64,000 nucleotides of DNA from Rhynchopus sp. YZ270_cl-10 (Eukaryota > Euglenozoa > Diplonemea > Diplonemida > Diplonemidae). The stretch spans positions 930,001-994,000 of the forward strand of contig OZ037923.1 in the NCBI GenBank assembly GCA_964035575.1. Reading direction: 5' to 3'. The notes below the pieces were generated by a model. That model made no database searches. It worked only from the letters and a program-made list of their open reading frames with translations, and had not been told where the DNA came from. The translations under genes were made by a program, and so were the position numbers. Shown here piece after piece: positions 1 through 11,918 of this stretch. How positions within the stretch are numbered: the first letter of the stretch is position 1; each line of letters starts with the position of its first letter.

Positions 1-1930
1 TAGTATGCCATTAGCCATGGTAATGGAAATGGGATGCTAATATTTTGCTTCCAGCTGCACACAATTAAAAGAAAGTTAAGAAGATATCCTTAAACCTGTA
101 CTTTATTGTGGAAAGTAAAAATTGTTGAAAATACTACTGCTTCGTGGGGTGTTTGTTGCACCTCATGTTTGTTTTTCATGTAATACTTTAGTAGTATAAT
201 TTGAAAAAAATGGCATGAGTGTATGTTCCGTTTGGGTTAGGTATAGGGGTTACACTGTAAATGTGTTAGGGAGTGGTTTTCACCGGGTGCTGCTCTTTTT
301 CTCTTCCCTATTTTGCAAGCGTGTATATTGTGAGCATCTTTTTCTTCCCAGACTCATGCTCGTCGAAACAGTTAAAAAGGATAAAGCGGGGTTGTCAGTC
401 CCAAAATTATAATTGGGGGTGTGGGGGTGGGGTGGTGTGGGGGCTGTGAACTTGTTTTTTTGATACCAAAAAATGTATTCAAAATTGGGGGGTGTTTGTT
501 TGATGTCTGACCTTTTGGGTATGCCGTATCTTTTTCTTAGCCGGATACCCGTCAGTTTTTATATAAAAATTACAAAATGAGGGCCACATCGTCCGTGTCA
601 CATAGTTTTGGCTATCAACCGCTCCATGTGATGCGGGTAATGTTGGTCCTTATTTGCTATTTTTAAAAAAAGTTTTCTCATATTCCTGAGAGTACGACGA
701 TCTACAGGCCGATTTTTAGTCGCGGTATCGCCGGGGGTAGACTGATTGAAGGGGTTTGCTTTTTTCGCAGTTGTCATTTTTGGTTTGTTTTGGTAATTTT
801 CATCAAACTTGTTTTATTTTTCTTTTTTTTAAAAAGGTATTTTGTTTGCTTGTTTTTTTGTTTTTTTGTTGTTATTCTTATTTGGTATGTGGTTTAAAAA
901 TCCACCTTTTATTTTCCCTAGTTAACTATTTTACTTTATTGGCCAATAAATGTAAGTAGTATCTTTATATTTATCTTTTTTTCTTTTGTATATGTTTATA
1001 CCGCTTTTTATATGTATATATCGTTGGGGGCTGTGTTATTCCGTAATCAAAAACCGGCGCCTGACTGTGTCAGGGGCACCCACGTCACCGTCCTTGAGCA
1101 GTGCTTGCGGAGCGGTGCCGTACCGGTGGGAATGTACACGGGGGGTCTCGAGTTGGGGGGGTGGGGGGTGGGGTATTTGTTTTTTTGATATATATTTTTT
1201 CTGTGCATTTTGTTTTGTAAATGCATAGCGCAAAAGCTTATAGAAAAAAAGGGTAGTGGGTTTGGCCCTTGTCCCCTGTTTCATGAAAACGCCTACATGG
1301 GAGCCTTTTCAATAGGGCTGTAGGCAAAAGTAAAAAGGATAAACGTAAGCATATAGGCATCGTATCATAGTATGTCACAGCATACGTGCTTGTTTTTCGT
1401 GAGGCTAAATGCCACTACACAAACGCCGAAAAGAAGAGAAGTAAAAATGCAAAGGTAAAGCAAAAAGGTAACATAAAGCTACAAAATGAAAGTAGAAAGG
1501 AAAGCAAGTAAAAAAAATAGTTTCGGCCCCTGCCCCTAGACTATGAAAATGCCCTCACCGGGGCGGGGAGGGGGGGGGCTCTTTTTGTTTTATTTTATAT
1601 TTTGATTACTAGGCGGTCAACAGTCACACGGATTGTTGGGTCCTAGTGTTGCTGCCTATGGGGTTATTATTTAACCAAAAAAAATAATAACTTCCCATCA
1701 AAAAAATGCGGCTTTTATGGAGTTCACGTTTGGGGTGGTTTTGCAAAACGGGGTTTTTTTTAGGGGGGGGTGTGGGTTAACTTTTGTGGCAAAAATTGAA
1801 CTTACTGCAAAAACATGAGCCTTATAGGCGCACACCTTTGCGTATACGCGAATCTATACTGTGTTAGATGCGTAAGCATAGTTCGTTTTGGGGTAGTATA
1901 AACTGCAATGTATTCTTCCGTGTCGTGTTT
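1..1930. other. No gene seen; G/T-rich homopolymer-laden sequence
   Basis: It holds a paralogue (about 738-815) of the sequence at 19405-19565, and GTCAGGGGCACC-type patches near 1070. A 13-bp spliced-leader-like match is at 94-106. No convincing frame. Confidence 0.6.
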
Positions 1931-3272
1931 CGTATAGATGTATTAGTGTAGACACCCGAGGATGAACTCCACTATACTATCCACTATAGTTTTTTTGTTT
2001 TTATTTCCACCAAAAAGGGGGAGAAAGCAACAAATGCAAATGCAAAAAAAGGGATGAATGAAACCCACCTACGGGGACATATCATCGTTGGTTTTTTTTG
2101 TTTCGTTTTTTCAAAAAGAAAAAGAAAAGAAAAGAAAATAAGAGAGAGAGAGAGAGGGAGAGAGAAATAAAATACCTCACTCCAGAGGTAATAACAAGGA
2201 ATGTGTGTGCATTCTTGTGGGTGTTTTTTTTTTTTTGTTTTTTTGTTTTTTTTTGCTTTTTTTGATAAAGGGGTGGCCACGTTTTTCGTTTTGCTTTGTA
2301 TCATCACCCCCAAAGGGGGCTAACTTTTTTCTTGCACTGCAAAATTTGCTTACCTTTCGGTTAAGTTTTGTGCATAATGCCGCCCGAGAGATGTACTGAA
2401 CAGATTTTGATGCTGTTAGTTTATTTGAAAAAAAAGTTGGTTGTGCTAGTGTAGCCACCCTAGAGTGTGCTCCACTACAAAAACCATTTTACGTCACCTC
2501 AGACGAGCGCAATGATCTCTCTTGTGTCGGCAGATATCACTTTGATGCAGTTTTGTTTGGTTATTTATTTACTTTTTTTTGTTTTGTTTTTTTTTTTGTA
2601 GCCGGAGCAGGGGGAGTTTTGTGAATGGGAATAAGGGTATGCACACCTGAACTGGTGGGTTTTTTGAATGGATTGTTGTGAAGTTTTTTTTTTTTCCCTT
2701 ATTTTTGTTTTGTTAGGCTGATTGACGTGGGCCTGGCATGCCCCATTTTTCACTTTTTTTTAAAAAATTTACCATCATCATCGATCACCATGGATTACCA
2801 CCAAACTCAGCGTCAATTCAGCCTATTTGATATTATTTTTTTTACTATTTTTTTTTTAGTTCTCCGATACTCTGTAGTGTAGCTACCACGCAAAGCGGTC
2901 TGCACTGTCCAGGGTTTTGTTTTGTATCGACAGATCATCGAGATTTTTCTTTTTTTTTTTTTTTTTTCCTTCGTTCTTTTTTTTAAATCTAGAATAAATA
3001 TAAGAGCAGTAGCGCAACAAAGCATTGTATGCAAAAAGGATATGCGAGCAGGGAAACTGGGAATACCAGCGTGGTTTGTTTTGTGTGGGGAGGGGGATAA
3101 CGCAGTGTGAAAGAGGGGGGGAAATGGGGGGGAAAAGCTTTGATAATGATGGTTTGGTATGTGTGCTTTACAACGGTTTGTTTTTTGTTTTTTTTTTTAA
3201 AAAGAATCTGTAAAACTTAGTGTAGACTCCATTCGGACAGTTTTTTCATTATCCAGAATGAATGGTTACTCT

Positions 3273-3373
3273 TGGTGCTATACGGGAGGGCGGGGGTTTC
3301 ACAACTTTTTCACACATAGTTGTGAAAAGTTGCGAAAAGTTGCGGGAAAAAACCCCGCCTCCGTATAGCACCA
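3273..3373. mobile_element. TGG...CCA element, 6-bp TSD (101 bp)
   Basis: TGGTGCTATACGGGAGG and the inverted CCTCCGTATAGCACCA are flanked by TACTCT on both sides. The loop has TTGTGAAAAGTTGCGAAAAG units similar to those in 18585-19070. Confidence 0.8.
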
Positions 3374-3396
3374 TACTCTCGTATTTTATTTTATTT

Positions 3397-3444
3397 GAAA
3401 ACTTGGTTGTATTAGTGTAGACACCCGAGGATGAACTCCACTAT
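3397..3444 (-). repeat. R2 SINE-like repeat
   Basis: Consensus on the plus strand: GAAAACTTGGTTGTATTAG, TGTAG(A/C)CACCC(GAGGATGAA/TAGAGTGTG)CTCCACTATA. It shares the TAGTGTAG...CTCCACT frame with R1, so the two are sister families. Other copies: 2427-2476, 8347-8394, 17257-17305, 23663-23710, 35522-35573, 46480-46528, 47695-47742, 61391-61434, and the split copy 53428-53472 plus 54612-54624; weaker ones at 1935, 6492, 22928, 27392, 58398. Confidence 0.85.
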
Positions 3445-4100
3445 AACTTTATTTTTTAAAACGCGAGAACAAAAAAAATCTGAGTGTAGACTGCTTGCTC
3501 GGGTACACTAATTCAACAGATTATCAAAAAAAAATAATAATAAAAAGAGCAGTTGAAACGTGCTCAAAACGCATCTCGGTCGAGCTCATGCAAAGGGTGG
3601 GGGACGTGAGCCTTCCGTACCGGAAGAGAACGGAGGCGGTTCACAACCGCTCGGCGAATCGCACGACCAAAAAAAAAAAAGTCTTAGAACACAAATACCA
3701 GCTTTTTCATCAGATCTTTTTGTTGAACCGAAAAAAAACATCAAAGAAATGAAGTTGATTGTTTCAGGCCACGATATCAACACCCTTCTCCTTTCCTCCC
3801 CTTTGGAAAGGAAGGTGAAAGGAGAAAATAAGGCATTGAGAGAGGCGAGCATGCCACCCGAATATGGCTTGTTTTATTATTTTTTGCTGGGGTTTAAAAA
3901 AGAAGTAATTGATTTTGGATGGGTTGAAAAAAAAACAGCCTATCAAAAACTCTCGCAAATCATAGAGAAAAAATAATTATAAAATAAAGATTGCCATAAT
4001 AAAAAAAATAGAGACCATAGACGAAGACTCAACACGCACATCATTTTTTTTTTTGTTGTTTTTTGTTTTTTGTTTTTTTTGTGAAGCACGATCCCTTCAT

Positions 4101-4240
4101 CCACCTGATTTTTACCCCGCGTATAGTCGCGTAAAGGCGCGTAATAAAGGCGTGTACGGACGGTCCGTATATGCCTGTACGGACCTATACGGTCCTATGC
4201 GCGTCTATACAAGCCTTTACGCGGGGTAAAAATCAGGTGG
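4101..4240. mobile_element. CCACCTGATTTTTAC-terminal hairpin element, 5-bp TSD
   Basis: The inverted ends CCACCTGATTTTTACCCCGC and GCGGGGTAAAAATCAGGTGG are perfect and flanked by TTCAT on both sides. The interior is rich in TACGGACC-type palindromes and CGCGTA motifs. Confidence 0.8.
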
Positions 4241-4919
4241 TTCATGCTCAATCACCAAAAAAGAACAGAAAAAAAAAAAGTTGGGGGGGTTTGAAGAAGT
4301 TTTTTTTTTGATATTTTTTTTGCTTTGCTTTTATTTTTGTGGGTATTTCTTTTCTAAGTTTTTTGTAGACATCAAGTCGAGAAAGGGGTGCCTTACCTTG
4401 TTTTGAGATCACAGCCTATCCACAATCTCCAAACTAAGAAAAGGTTTTAAAAAAAAAATTGGGGATGGCGGGGAGGAGATTCCCTTTTCACTAGGTGAGT
4501 GAAAAGAACTCTTGTTCTATCTTTACCTGCCTTCTTTTAGGACGGTAAAAAACTCTACAGAACAGAGCGAAGAAGAAACGGGGAAATAAATTGTTTCATA
4601 TACTAACTATTCTACTGAATAGATGGTATAATAGGGTGCACTAAATGTACCCAAACTTTTTTTTTTTACTTTATGTGGATTGTTTGTTTCTGATAGTGAC
4701 GTGACTCGTTTTTTTAAGTTTTTTTTTGGAAAAGAAAGTTTCATGTACCCATTAATAAAAGTCCGTGAGGTTACAGCCAGTAAAATTTACCTCTTAAAAA
4801 TAGCATTATCCTCGTTGGTACGGATTATATGGGCTGACAATAAAAAGGAGATGGATACACGGGGAAATAAAAAAACATAATAACGGTGTCAAAACAAAAC
4901 AAAAGAAAGGTTGAATATG

Positions 4920-4983
4920 TGGTGCTCCGGGAGGGGTCGATATTGACAGGTCGCTGACAGGTCGCTGACTTCCCATAGTACCA
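4920..4983. mobile_element. TGG...CCA element, TSD ATATG (64 bp)
   Basis: The element starts TGGTGCTCCGGGAGGGGTCG and ends CTTCCCATAGTACCA. Two GACAGGTCGCT units lie inside. ATATG flanks both sides. Confidence 0.85.
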
Positions 4984-5389
4984 ATATGCTGTGCACTTTT
5001 CGCATCTTTTCAAAAACAGTGTCAAAACAAAACACAGAGACTTTTTTTTCCCCCCCCCCAAAAAAAAATAACACCTCACACCATCTCCCACTCTTCCTCT
5101 CAAAGGAAGATGCGAGAGAGAACGCATTCTTTTAGAACTTTTAAAGACGTTGAAAATAACAAAAACGCCTCACCGTTCATCGGACGCAGGCACTATAGAA
5201 AAAAATGAAAGGGAAAAAAAAAAGCTGAAAGTGCACATAAGATACCCTCCCCCACCACCACCTGAGGGAGGATACCGTACACAAACAGAATGAATGGGTC
5301 TCGGGTGGACACATCTCATCCAAAAAAAAAAAACATTACTTTCATTTCTCTTAGCACCCAACCCCACCCCCCTCTTATCCCCTCTTTTT

Positions 5390-6019
5390 TCAGAACAGAC
5401 AGACTGGCGAGCCGAGGGCGTTGAGAACGCATTTTTGGTTGTCAGGGCAGTAGGTGGCGTTGCATTCATTGACGATGCAGCATCCGGCACAGTCGGCATC
5501 GGTGTCTGGGTTGCAGCTGTCGGAGGGGTCGTCGAGACAGACTTCGTGGGCATGGCAGGATTGGACGTCTCCTCCCATGCCAAGAACGTTGCCACATCTA
5601 CGGCGGGCGTCGCAGATGTGTAGCCTCATGTTGTCCATGGGCGCAACGCTCTCGGTCCTGCACACCACATCCTCGCAGCACCCATCCACATCCGCCACAA
5701 TCCTGCAGCTGTCCGACTTGCTCAACGTCACCACCTCAAGCATCACATCCAGCCTGCACAGCGCAGCGTCAATCCCCTCCACAGCGTCAAACCCAAACGG
5801 ACACTCAGGGCGTCTCTCGCAGCAGGCAGGCGGCTTCACCTTGCAGAACACCGTCTTACAACAAAGGTCCATCTGCACGCAGGTCCCTGAGGCGAGCGTG
5901 CTGGCGCTGCACTCTGTGGGTGTCTCCTCGAAGCCAGGTGCGCAGGCGGGCACGTCCTCGCAGCATGCAGAGGCGCAGTACAGAACAGAGGCAAGCACGG
6001 CGTATCTTGTGGTCGTCAT
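5390..6019 (-). CDS. Secreted or lumenal cysteine-rich protein, 209 aa
   Basis: The frame runs from an ATG in an A-rich context to TGA. Residues 6-18 form a hydrophobic segment ending in ASA, a typical signal peptide, so the product should enter the secretory pathway. About 29 of 209 residues are Cys. Two related modules are visible. Module 1 is about residues 26-59 and module 2 about residues 73-120. Each runs C-P/A-x-G-F, then C, then C, and closes with CC-x(3)-V-x-C. A third Cys cluster (about 130-209) ends CNATYCPDNQKC...PVC, which resembles small disulfide-bonded extracellular domains. Codon use looks biased and the region lacks the homopolymer runs seen around it. On the minus strand a TTTTCTCTCAG acceptor-like site lies about 50 nt before the ATG. 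I do not recognise a named family. A surface or secreted disulfide-rich protein is the safe call; the specific function is unknown. Confidence 0.85.
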   Translation of the reverse strand: MTTTRYAVLASVLYCASACCEDVPACAPGFEETPTECSASTLASGTCVQMDLCCKTVFCKVKPPACCERRPECPFGFDAVEGIDAALCRLDVMLEVVTLSKSDSCRIVADVDGCCEDVVCRTESVAPMDNMRLHICDARRRCGNVLGMGGDVQSCHAHEVCLDDPSDSCNPDTDADCAGCCIVNECNATYCPDNQKCVLNALGSPVCLF

Positions 6020-6068
6020 TTTTTTGTGTTGTGTTTGTGTTGTGGGGTGGTGTGTTTTTGGAATGCAG

Positions 6069-6085
6069 CTGAGAGAAAATGGGAT
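6069..6085 (-). promoter_or_regulatory. Splice-acceptor-like site before the 5390-6019 gene
   Basis: The minus strand reads CCCATTTTCTCTCAG, 49 nt before the ATG, with a longer T/C tract (about 6130-6150) further out. This fits either a trans-splice or an intron acceptor. Confidence 0.5.
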
Positions 6086-6267
6086 GAAGGGTTGTGAAGG
6101 GTTGTGTCATCACACAGATTGAGCAAGAAACGAGAGAGGGGGAAAAAAAAAATTGACTTTTGAAATACAAAACTTTCATTGAGAGTGTACCAAAAGGTGT
6201 CCAATGTCTCGGTGCATCGTGGATCCCCCCCAACCATACAGTCCTGCAATACATTTCATTTACATCT

Positions 6268-6413
6268 TGGTGTGGCTGAAAGGGGGGTGCTGATTTTTGT
6301 GCTATTTTTTTTGCTACTTTCTGCTATTTTCTGCTATTCTGGGCATCTGAATTTTTTGGTGCGGCTGAAGGGAGGTGCTATTTTGTGTTATTTTGGGGTC
6401 GTCGGCCACACCA
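6268..6413. mobile_element. TGG...CCA element inserted in an R5 repeat (146 bp)
   Basis: TGGTGTGGCTGAAAGG and GTCGGCCACACCA are inverted. It interrupts R5 at TTTACATCT/ATCTGA, giving a 4-bp duplication ATCT (a fifth position mismatches). Confidence 0.7.
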
Positions 6414-7200
6414 ATCTGAGAAACCTCACACAGTGAATGAAAGCATTGGGGGGTAAGGGAAGATCTTTTTTTTTATTCTGAAATATGTGGTGTGCTTTGG
6501 TGTAGACATCCTGAGGATGGCTTTACCAGGCAAAAACGCTTTCTTTTAATCTGGGGGGCGGACAACGAAAGCCAATCCTAGTCTGTTCCGAACACACACA
6601 AAACAGACGAGAAAAGAGGGGGGGGTTTTGAACGGATATAAAAAAGAAAAGAAAAAAACGATAAAAAGGCTTTTCATGCAAAAAAATCTAACAGAGAAAA
6701 GAGAAAAAAAAAAAACGATGGCAGGAAACTAAAAAAAATGGAAGAAGTTATTGAATGCAAGCACCCTTCCGACTGACTCACTGTACGATGCCAGCCCCGG
6801 ATGAAAGCATGAACAAAGCCTTGGATAAAAAAAAAAAGGATAGCAAAGCAAAACACATAATGCAATAAAAAAAATGATATCTTAAAAATGGGGATTCAGA
6901 AAACGGGATGACAGGGGAAAGGAGGGGGGAAAAAACAATGACGAGAAGAGGGGGGGAAAACACTCTGATTTTAGATTTTTTCCCTTTGTCGTGTTGACAC
7001 TCACTTCTATTCTTTTTGATAGATATTTTGTAAACCCCACCCCCGCGTAAGGTTCACGAACCCGTTAGTATTCACCAATAATGTATGTAAACCTTATGCA
7101 AGAGGGGGCCGTACTCACAACACTGCTCTAGATGCGAAACGCAATGGTACAGCCACAAAACAAATGCATACACTTTCAAATAAAAATTTGAAAGCATTAG

Positions 7201-7343
7201 TGGTGTTACCGAACACCTGTCGAGGACATGTCAAGGACCTGTCAATATAGGGGGGGTGTGTCATTTTAACACACCCCCCACTGTCGGGGACATGTCAAAG
7301 ACATGTCAAGGACCTGTCAATGTGGGCCCTTTCGGGAACACCA
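7201..7343. mobile_element. TGG...CCA element, TSD ATTAG (143 bp)
   Basis: TGGTGTTACCGAACACC and TTTCGGGAACACCA are inverted. The body has GGACATGTCAAGGACCTGTC units twice, split by a C/G-run palindrome. The site GCATTAG/ATTAGGGAAG is found unoccupied at 34996-35010 (GCATTAGGGAAGTGTATAAA). Confidence 0.9.
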
Positions 7344-7918
7344 ATTAGGGAAGTGTATAAAAAACAACAACAACCCATCTTTTAAAAAAAAAAAATCATT
7401 GTTGCAAAAATGTGAAAGGGAACGCAATGGTACAGCCACAAAAAAAAAAAGCTTTCATATTTTTGTTTTGCTTGATTTTCAGACTACTATCACGAGATAG
7501 CAGCTACAATATTTTTTTTTCTCCCCCTTCTTCACAGCTCCCCAAAGGGTGACTCGGGGGTTTGCATCAGATCCACGCATTGAAAATGGTGGGGCTGGAG
7601 GAAAAAAAAATAAAGCCTGTTTTTTTTTGTGTAGTTCTTTTGGGTTTTGGGTTTTTGGGTTATTACCACCCCAATGCTAGGTTGATTCTGTTGTTGCGGC
7701 AATGCGCAAAAAAACTAAAAGGTCGGAACACCAAAAAAAGGGGGAAGAAAAAAGAAGAAAAAAAAACATGGTGAGTCTGGTGTTCCTATTTCGTAGCACG
7801 TTCGGTGTAATAATATTGGGGGGTTTGTGTTCCTTTTAAAAAGGGGCAAAACACTCCCCCCATTCCTCCGCTATTTAGTTGCACCCTGCAGATGGATGGG
7901 GTGAGCTGCCTTTTGTTT

Positions 7919-7998
7919 TGGTGTGGCTGAGTCCAAAAAAAGGTCACAGAGTCACATTGACTTTGATATGGTGCGTTTTGGCTTTTTCAGCCACACCA
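7919..7998. mobile_element. TGG...CCA-like mini element without clear TSD (80 bp)
   Basis: TGGTGTGGCTGA and TCAGCCACACCA are perfect inverted ends identical to those of 35647-36342. Flanks do not match, so the duplication has decayed or been lost. Confidence 0.65.
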
Positions 7999-8148
7999 TT
8001 TCTTCTTTTTTTTTGAAAAATTGATAACGTGTAGACATCACCGATGTGAACCCCACACAAAACCAATTTTTTGAAAACTCGTTGTAGGGTATTAGAATAG
8101 TAGGCGCGTAGTAGGGTATCTGCGTTCCACTACATTTCTTATTTTCCT

Positions 8149-8215
8149 GATAAATTGTTTGGAGTAGTGTAGTTGCCTCGGTTTGTGTTGCCACAGTTTG
8201 TGCAATCTCCACTGT
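8149..8215 (-). repeat. R1 SINE-like repeat
   Basis: Consensus on the plus strand is GATAAATTGTTTGGAGTAG, then TGTAGTTGCCTCGGTTTTGTG, then CAATCTCCACTGT. A T-run usually precedes it, so on the minus strand it ends ...TTTATC plus A-run, as in a tailed retroposon. Other copies: 30221-30284, 41712-41779, 43711-43779, 48197-48264, 63733-63800, and the split copy 49941-49958 plus 53360-53410. Confidence 0.85.
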
Positions 8216-8346
8216 TTTTTTTGTCGCATAAAAAAAGAAAAAGAAAAGAAACAAATAAGGGGGTATATGCCATGATAGTTGGGTTCACATTCGTTATTTC
8301 CGCAACTATGCGCGGAGCTGGGGGGAGAGTGATTTTTTTTTTTTTT

Positions 8347-8394
8347 GAAAACTTGGTTGTATTAGTGTAGCCACCCTAGAGTATGCTCCGCTAT
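8347..8394 (-). repeat. R2 SINE-like repeat
   Basis: Full copy of the CCACCCTAGAG subtype behind a long T-run. Confidence 0.85.
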
Positions 8395-8608
8395 ACTAAA
8401 CACAATATTTTTCTTTTTTTTAAAAACTTCGAACAAATTGCTGAAAGGTGAATCTGCCGTACATGCTCGTATTAAGATCAAAAAATACATTTTCGTATTG
8501 GTTTCTTGCATTACAGCACTCCAAAAACATTATTTGGCATCCAAAAAAAGTTGTGTCGCTTTGATGTTGTTCGTTTGTTGCATTGAAGTCTCTACGCCAA
8601 TGAGTATT

Positions 8609-8690
8609 TCATCATAATATTATGCAATCAATAAATTGATAGCATAGTTAGGGATCAACAAAAAATGTTCCCATCTTTCTTTTTATGTGG
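8609..8690 (+). repeat. R8 dispersed repeat
   Basis: Consensus TATGCAATCAATAAATTGAT, AGTATATGGTGAGGGATCAAC, AAAAATGGTCCCATCTTTC. Other copies: 27107-27172, 39486-39525 (partial), and within both copies of the 585-bp duplication. Confidence 0.75.
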
Positions 8691-9931
8691 CTAAAAAGAA
8701 TGCGCAAAATTACCCTCAATAACGCAATCCTCCAAACTTATTTGGACGCCAAGTTTTTTTTTTTTTTTGGAGTACAGTATTATGCATTATCATGAGGGCG
8801 AGGGGGTGAGGGTAGGGTAAAAGTTGTAAGAAGGGGAAGGAAACGAGACTAGATACACTTTTTGAAGTGCTTTTTTTTGGGGAAAATTTTAAAAAAACAA
8901 AAAAAAGCAAAACCTAGGGAGAGGGAGAAGAAAAAAATCAAAATGGAGAGCCGGTGTGAAAGTGTGCACAATGTCTTTAACGACAAAGGCGGGGTTTTTT
9001 TTTTGTTGGATTGACTCTATCCACTTCTTGAGTTTTATTCACCTTTTATCAGTACTTTTTTTTTTCTATAGAAAAAAAAAAAATATGATCCCTAATTCGG
9101 AGTAATTCTTTTTGTGGAATAATTTTTACTTTTTTATTTTTGTTGCGTCGACAATAATCTAAATCGCCCACTTTAGTGGATAATTAGGATCATGATCACA
9201 TGCTCACAGAAAAACAGCCTTTTTTCTCTTTTTTTGGATAAAAAAAAATGAAATCATAGGCTGAAATCACCGAGAGCACACAACACAATGTCTGTGCGGA
9301 GGACGTTAGTTTATTTTCTTTTACTTTTTTTGTTTTTGTTTTTCTATTTGTTTTTGAAATTTGGTTTTTTTTTGGACACACACACTTGAAAATTGTAGCT
9401 ACACATGGGGGGAAAAAACGAGAAAAGTAAAAGGTTTTGTAAGATAAACCTAAACCCTTGCGGTACTTAGATTCCTCTTAAGAAAGACGATCAAATTGAT
9501 AAGCGAACCGAGACCTCAACAACGTATTTTAAAAAAATAACACACACATACACAGATATCACCCCCCTCTCTCTGGGTGGGCCTGTGTACAGTGTGTTAA
9601 GAGGTTTGACAGCACTGTCGCTTTGTGAAATAATTGAAAAAGAACAGAAAAAAAGGGGGGGAGGAAATCAGGAATAGAAGCCATGCGCCTCACAATCACA
9701 CATTCCGTGAAAAGAGAGAAAAAAAAATTTTTTTGAGGGGAAAGGATATAAAGTGCCTCTCTCAAGTGCACTCTGTGTTTTAGAGGGGGGAAAAAATGTA
9801 GTGGGGGATTCGGTGTTGTTGCCGTATGATGAAACATTTTATTTTTTTTGAGATTCAGATACGTCCAGTTCAGGAGAACAGAAAGCATTTGAGACGGAGA
9901 GGGGGGAGGAGGGGGTGTCACATGATGCTCG

Positions 9932-10061
9932 CACGACAGTGAAGTAAATGACATGACATGTGCCTTTTACATGAAAAATGACATGTGAGTACATGTAAAA
10001 AAAAATTATATGTAAAGTACATGTAAAAAGCATATGTCATGTCATTTGCTTCACCGTCGTG
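9932..10061. mobile_element. Related hairpin element with CACGACAG/CGTCGTG ends
   Basis: Ends CACGACAGTGAAGTAAATGA and TCATTTGCTTCACCGTCGTG are inverted, with an ACATGTAAAA/TTTTACATG-rich loop. The termini resemble the 12116 family. No clear target duplication is seen. Confidence 0.6.
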
Positions 10062-10474
10062 CACGATGACACAGATATCATGAAGCAGTTTTCAAGCAGT
10101 TTGTCGTTAACGTTTTTGTGCTTGTTATTGTGCTTTGTCATTTCATGACAAAGTGTCGTCGCGCACCGTATATTTTGGTTTAAAAAGACTACTTTAATAC
10201 TAAAACGCAGCTCGGTCAATTCTCATGCAAGGGGTGGGGCGTGAGTGATCGGTACCGTAAAGAGCAGATTTAAATGTTAGGGGGGGGTTATTGCAGACAC
10301 CCTTCAGGTGGATGCAGGCACGATAAAAGAGAAGTGCAAAGTGTAAACGTCATCGGTGGACATAAACACTGCACAACAAAAAGAAAAAAAGAAAAAATAA
10401 ATGGGGGAAACTAAATGAAATAACGACAGCAAAACTTTACATGAAGCGGATGGAAGAAGAAAAAAAATGACTTG

Positions 10475-10665
10475 AAACACAACAGCCCTCTCGTGAACAG
10501 TGTACCTTTGGTATGACCATGCAGGTGTACCGTGGGGGGTGGACACCCAAACCATGCAGTCCTACAATCCATTTTCGTGGTTTACATCTGATAGTGTGCT
10601 ACCCCCCGCTTCCACTCATCAGTCAGATGAACGGGGGATCATTGCGAATACAGAGTAATTAGGCC
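10475..10665 (+). repeat. R5 long dispersed repeat
   Basis: The most complete copy together with 59458-59640, including the ATCAGTCAGATGAACGGGGG tail. Confidence 0.85.
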
Positions 10666-10910
10666 TGTGTGATGTAGGCAAAAAAAAAAAGAAAAGAAAA
10701 ACGTACAATTAAAGGCGCTACACAAAATCGCAGTAATATAAGTTGGCCCTTTTGGGATGTGATCCTTTTTGGGGAGAGAAAAGAAGAAGAAACGACAAAA
10801 GATGCTTGAAAACATCTCTAATTCGTTTTGGCCACCGAGTTGGAAAAGAGAATCTGACTTCAGGATAATGACAATGTGAGATAAAAAGAAATCAAATACT
10901 GTGTATGGTA

Positions 10911-11016
10911 CAGTGGTTAAAGAAAGTTCCGCCTAAGAAAAGTTCCGCCTAAAGTAATTTCCGCCATCGATTTCAATTCCGCCATTAGTTTAGGCGTAAA
11001 CTTTCTTTAACCACTG
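10911..11016. mobile_element. MITE-like element, CAGTGGTTAAAGAAAGTT ends (106 bp)
   Basis: An 18-bp perfect inverted repeat bounds GTTCCGCCTAA and TTCCGCCAT subrepeats. The terminus looks hAT-like, but no 8-bp duplication is seen. Confidence 0.75.
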
Positions 11017-11918
11017 TGTAGAAGAAAAAAAATCAATTAGCAGTCACACCTTCCATCGATTCTATTTTCCCTTATGTTTCCTCAATGCTTGGTGTTATAT
11101 CATAAACTTCGTTGTTGCGTCAGCGCTAATTAACATTTTTTTTTTTTTTGGGAAGAACCTCACCCGAGGGTTGCAAAGAGAAAAAAAAAAACGCTGTGTC
11201 TGTCTTACCCCCCCCTCTTCTGTTCAAGGGAAAAACATTTCTCTGCACAGATTTCATGATCTGAGAAACGAGAATAAACGTTTCGCACCTTGAAAACCAA
11301 CCCAACTGGGGGAAGGGTTACAGCCATTACAACAAAACTGTAGTTGTTTGATGCAGGCACACCCTCCGATTAACCCACAGACGCTAGCCAGCCACCCGGA
11401 TGAAAACACAACAAACATCAATGAGGGGGTAAAAAAAAAAAACCTCACCGAATTTTGAAATTCCAAAAAACCCACCCTAGTTTTTCCCCCTACTTTTGTG
11501 CAGTAGGGTGTGTCGTGGAAGTTCATGGAGAAAAAAAAAAACATAGGAGGTATAGATTTTTCTTGTCCCCCACCGGTGTTTGGTGTATCACTGTAAATCA
11601 GATATTTCCCTATAATGTGCGAGAGACTCCCGCACTTAGCTGGAAAAATAAAGAACCTGCTAAAAAGAATGGGATGAGATGAGGGGTTTAAAAAAAAACA
11701 AAAATATGCTTCGGGACAATGGGGGCAATAAGGGGCGGGTTAGAAAGATCAAAGACGAACCAAACAAAGAGAGAAAAAAGACAAAAAAAAAAACACACAA
11801 ATTTGAAAGCAACTAAACAAATACCCCCCCTTTTTTGAAGATTTGTTGAACCAGTGCAGTTGCTAAGTCGGATCATTATCCATCTTTTCTTCTGCGCTTT
11901 TGTTGGGGGCAAAAGAAA

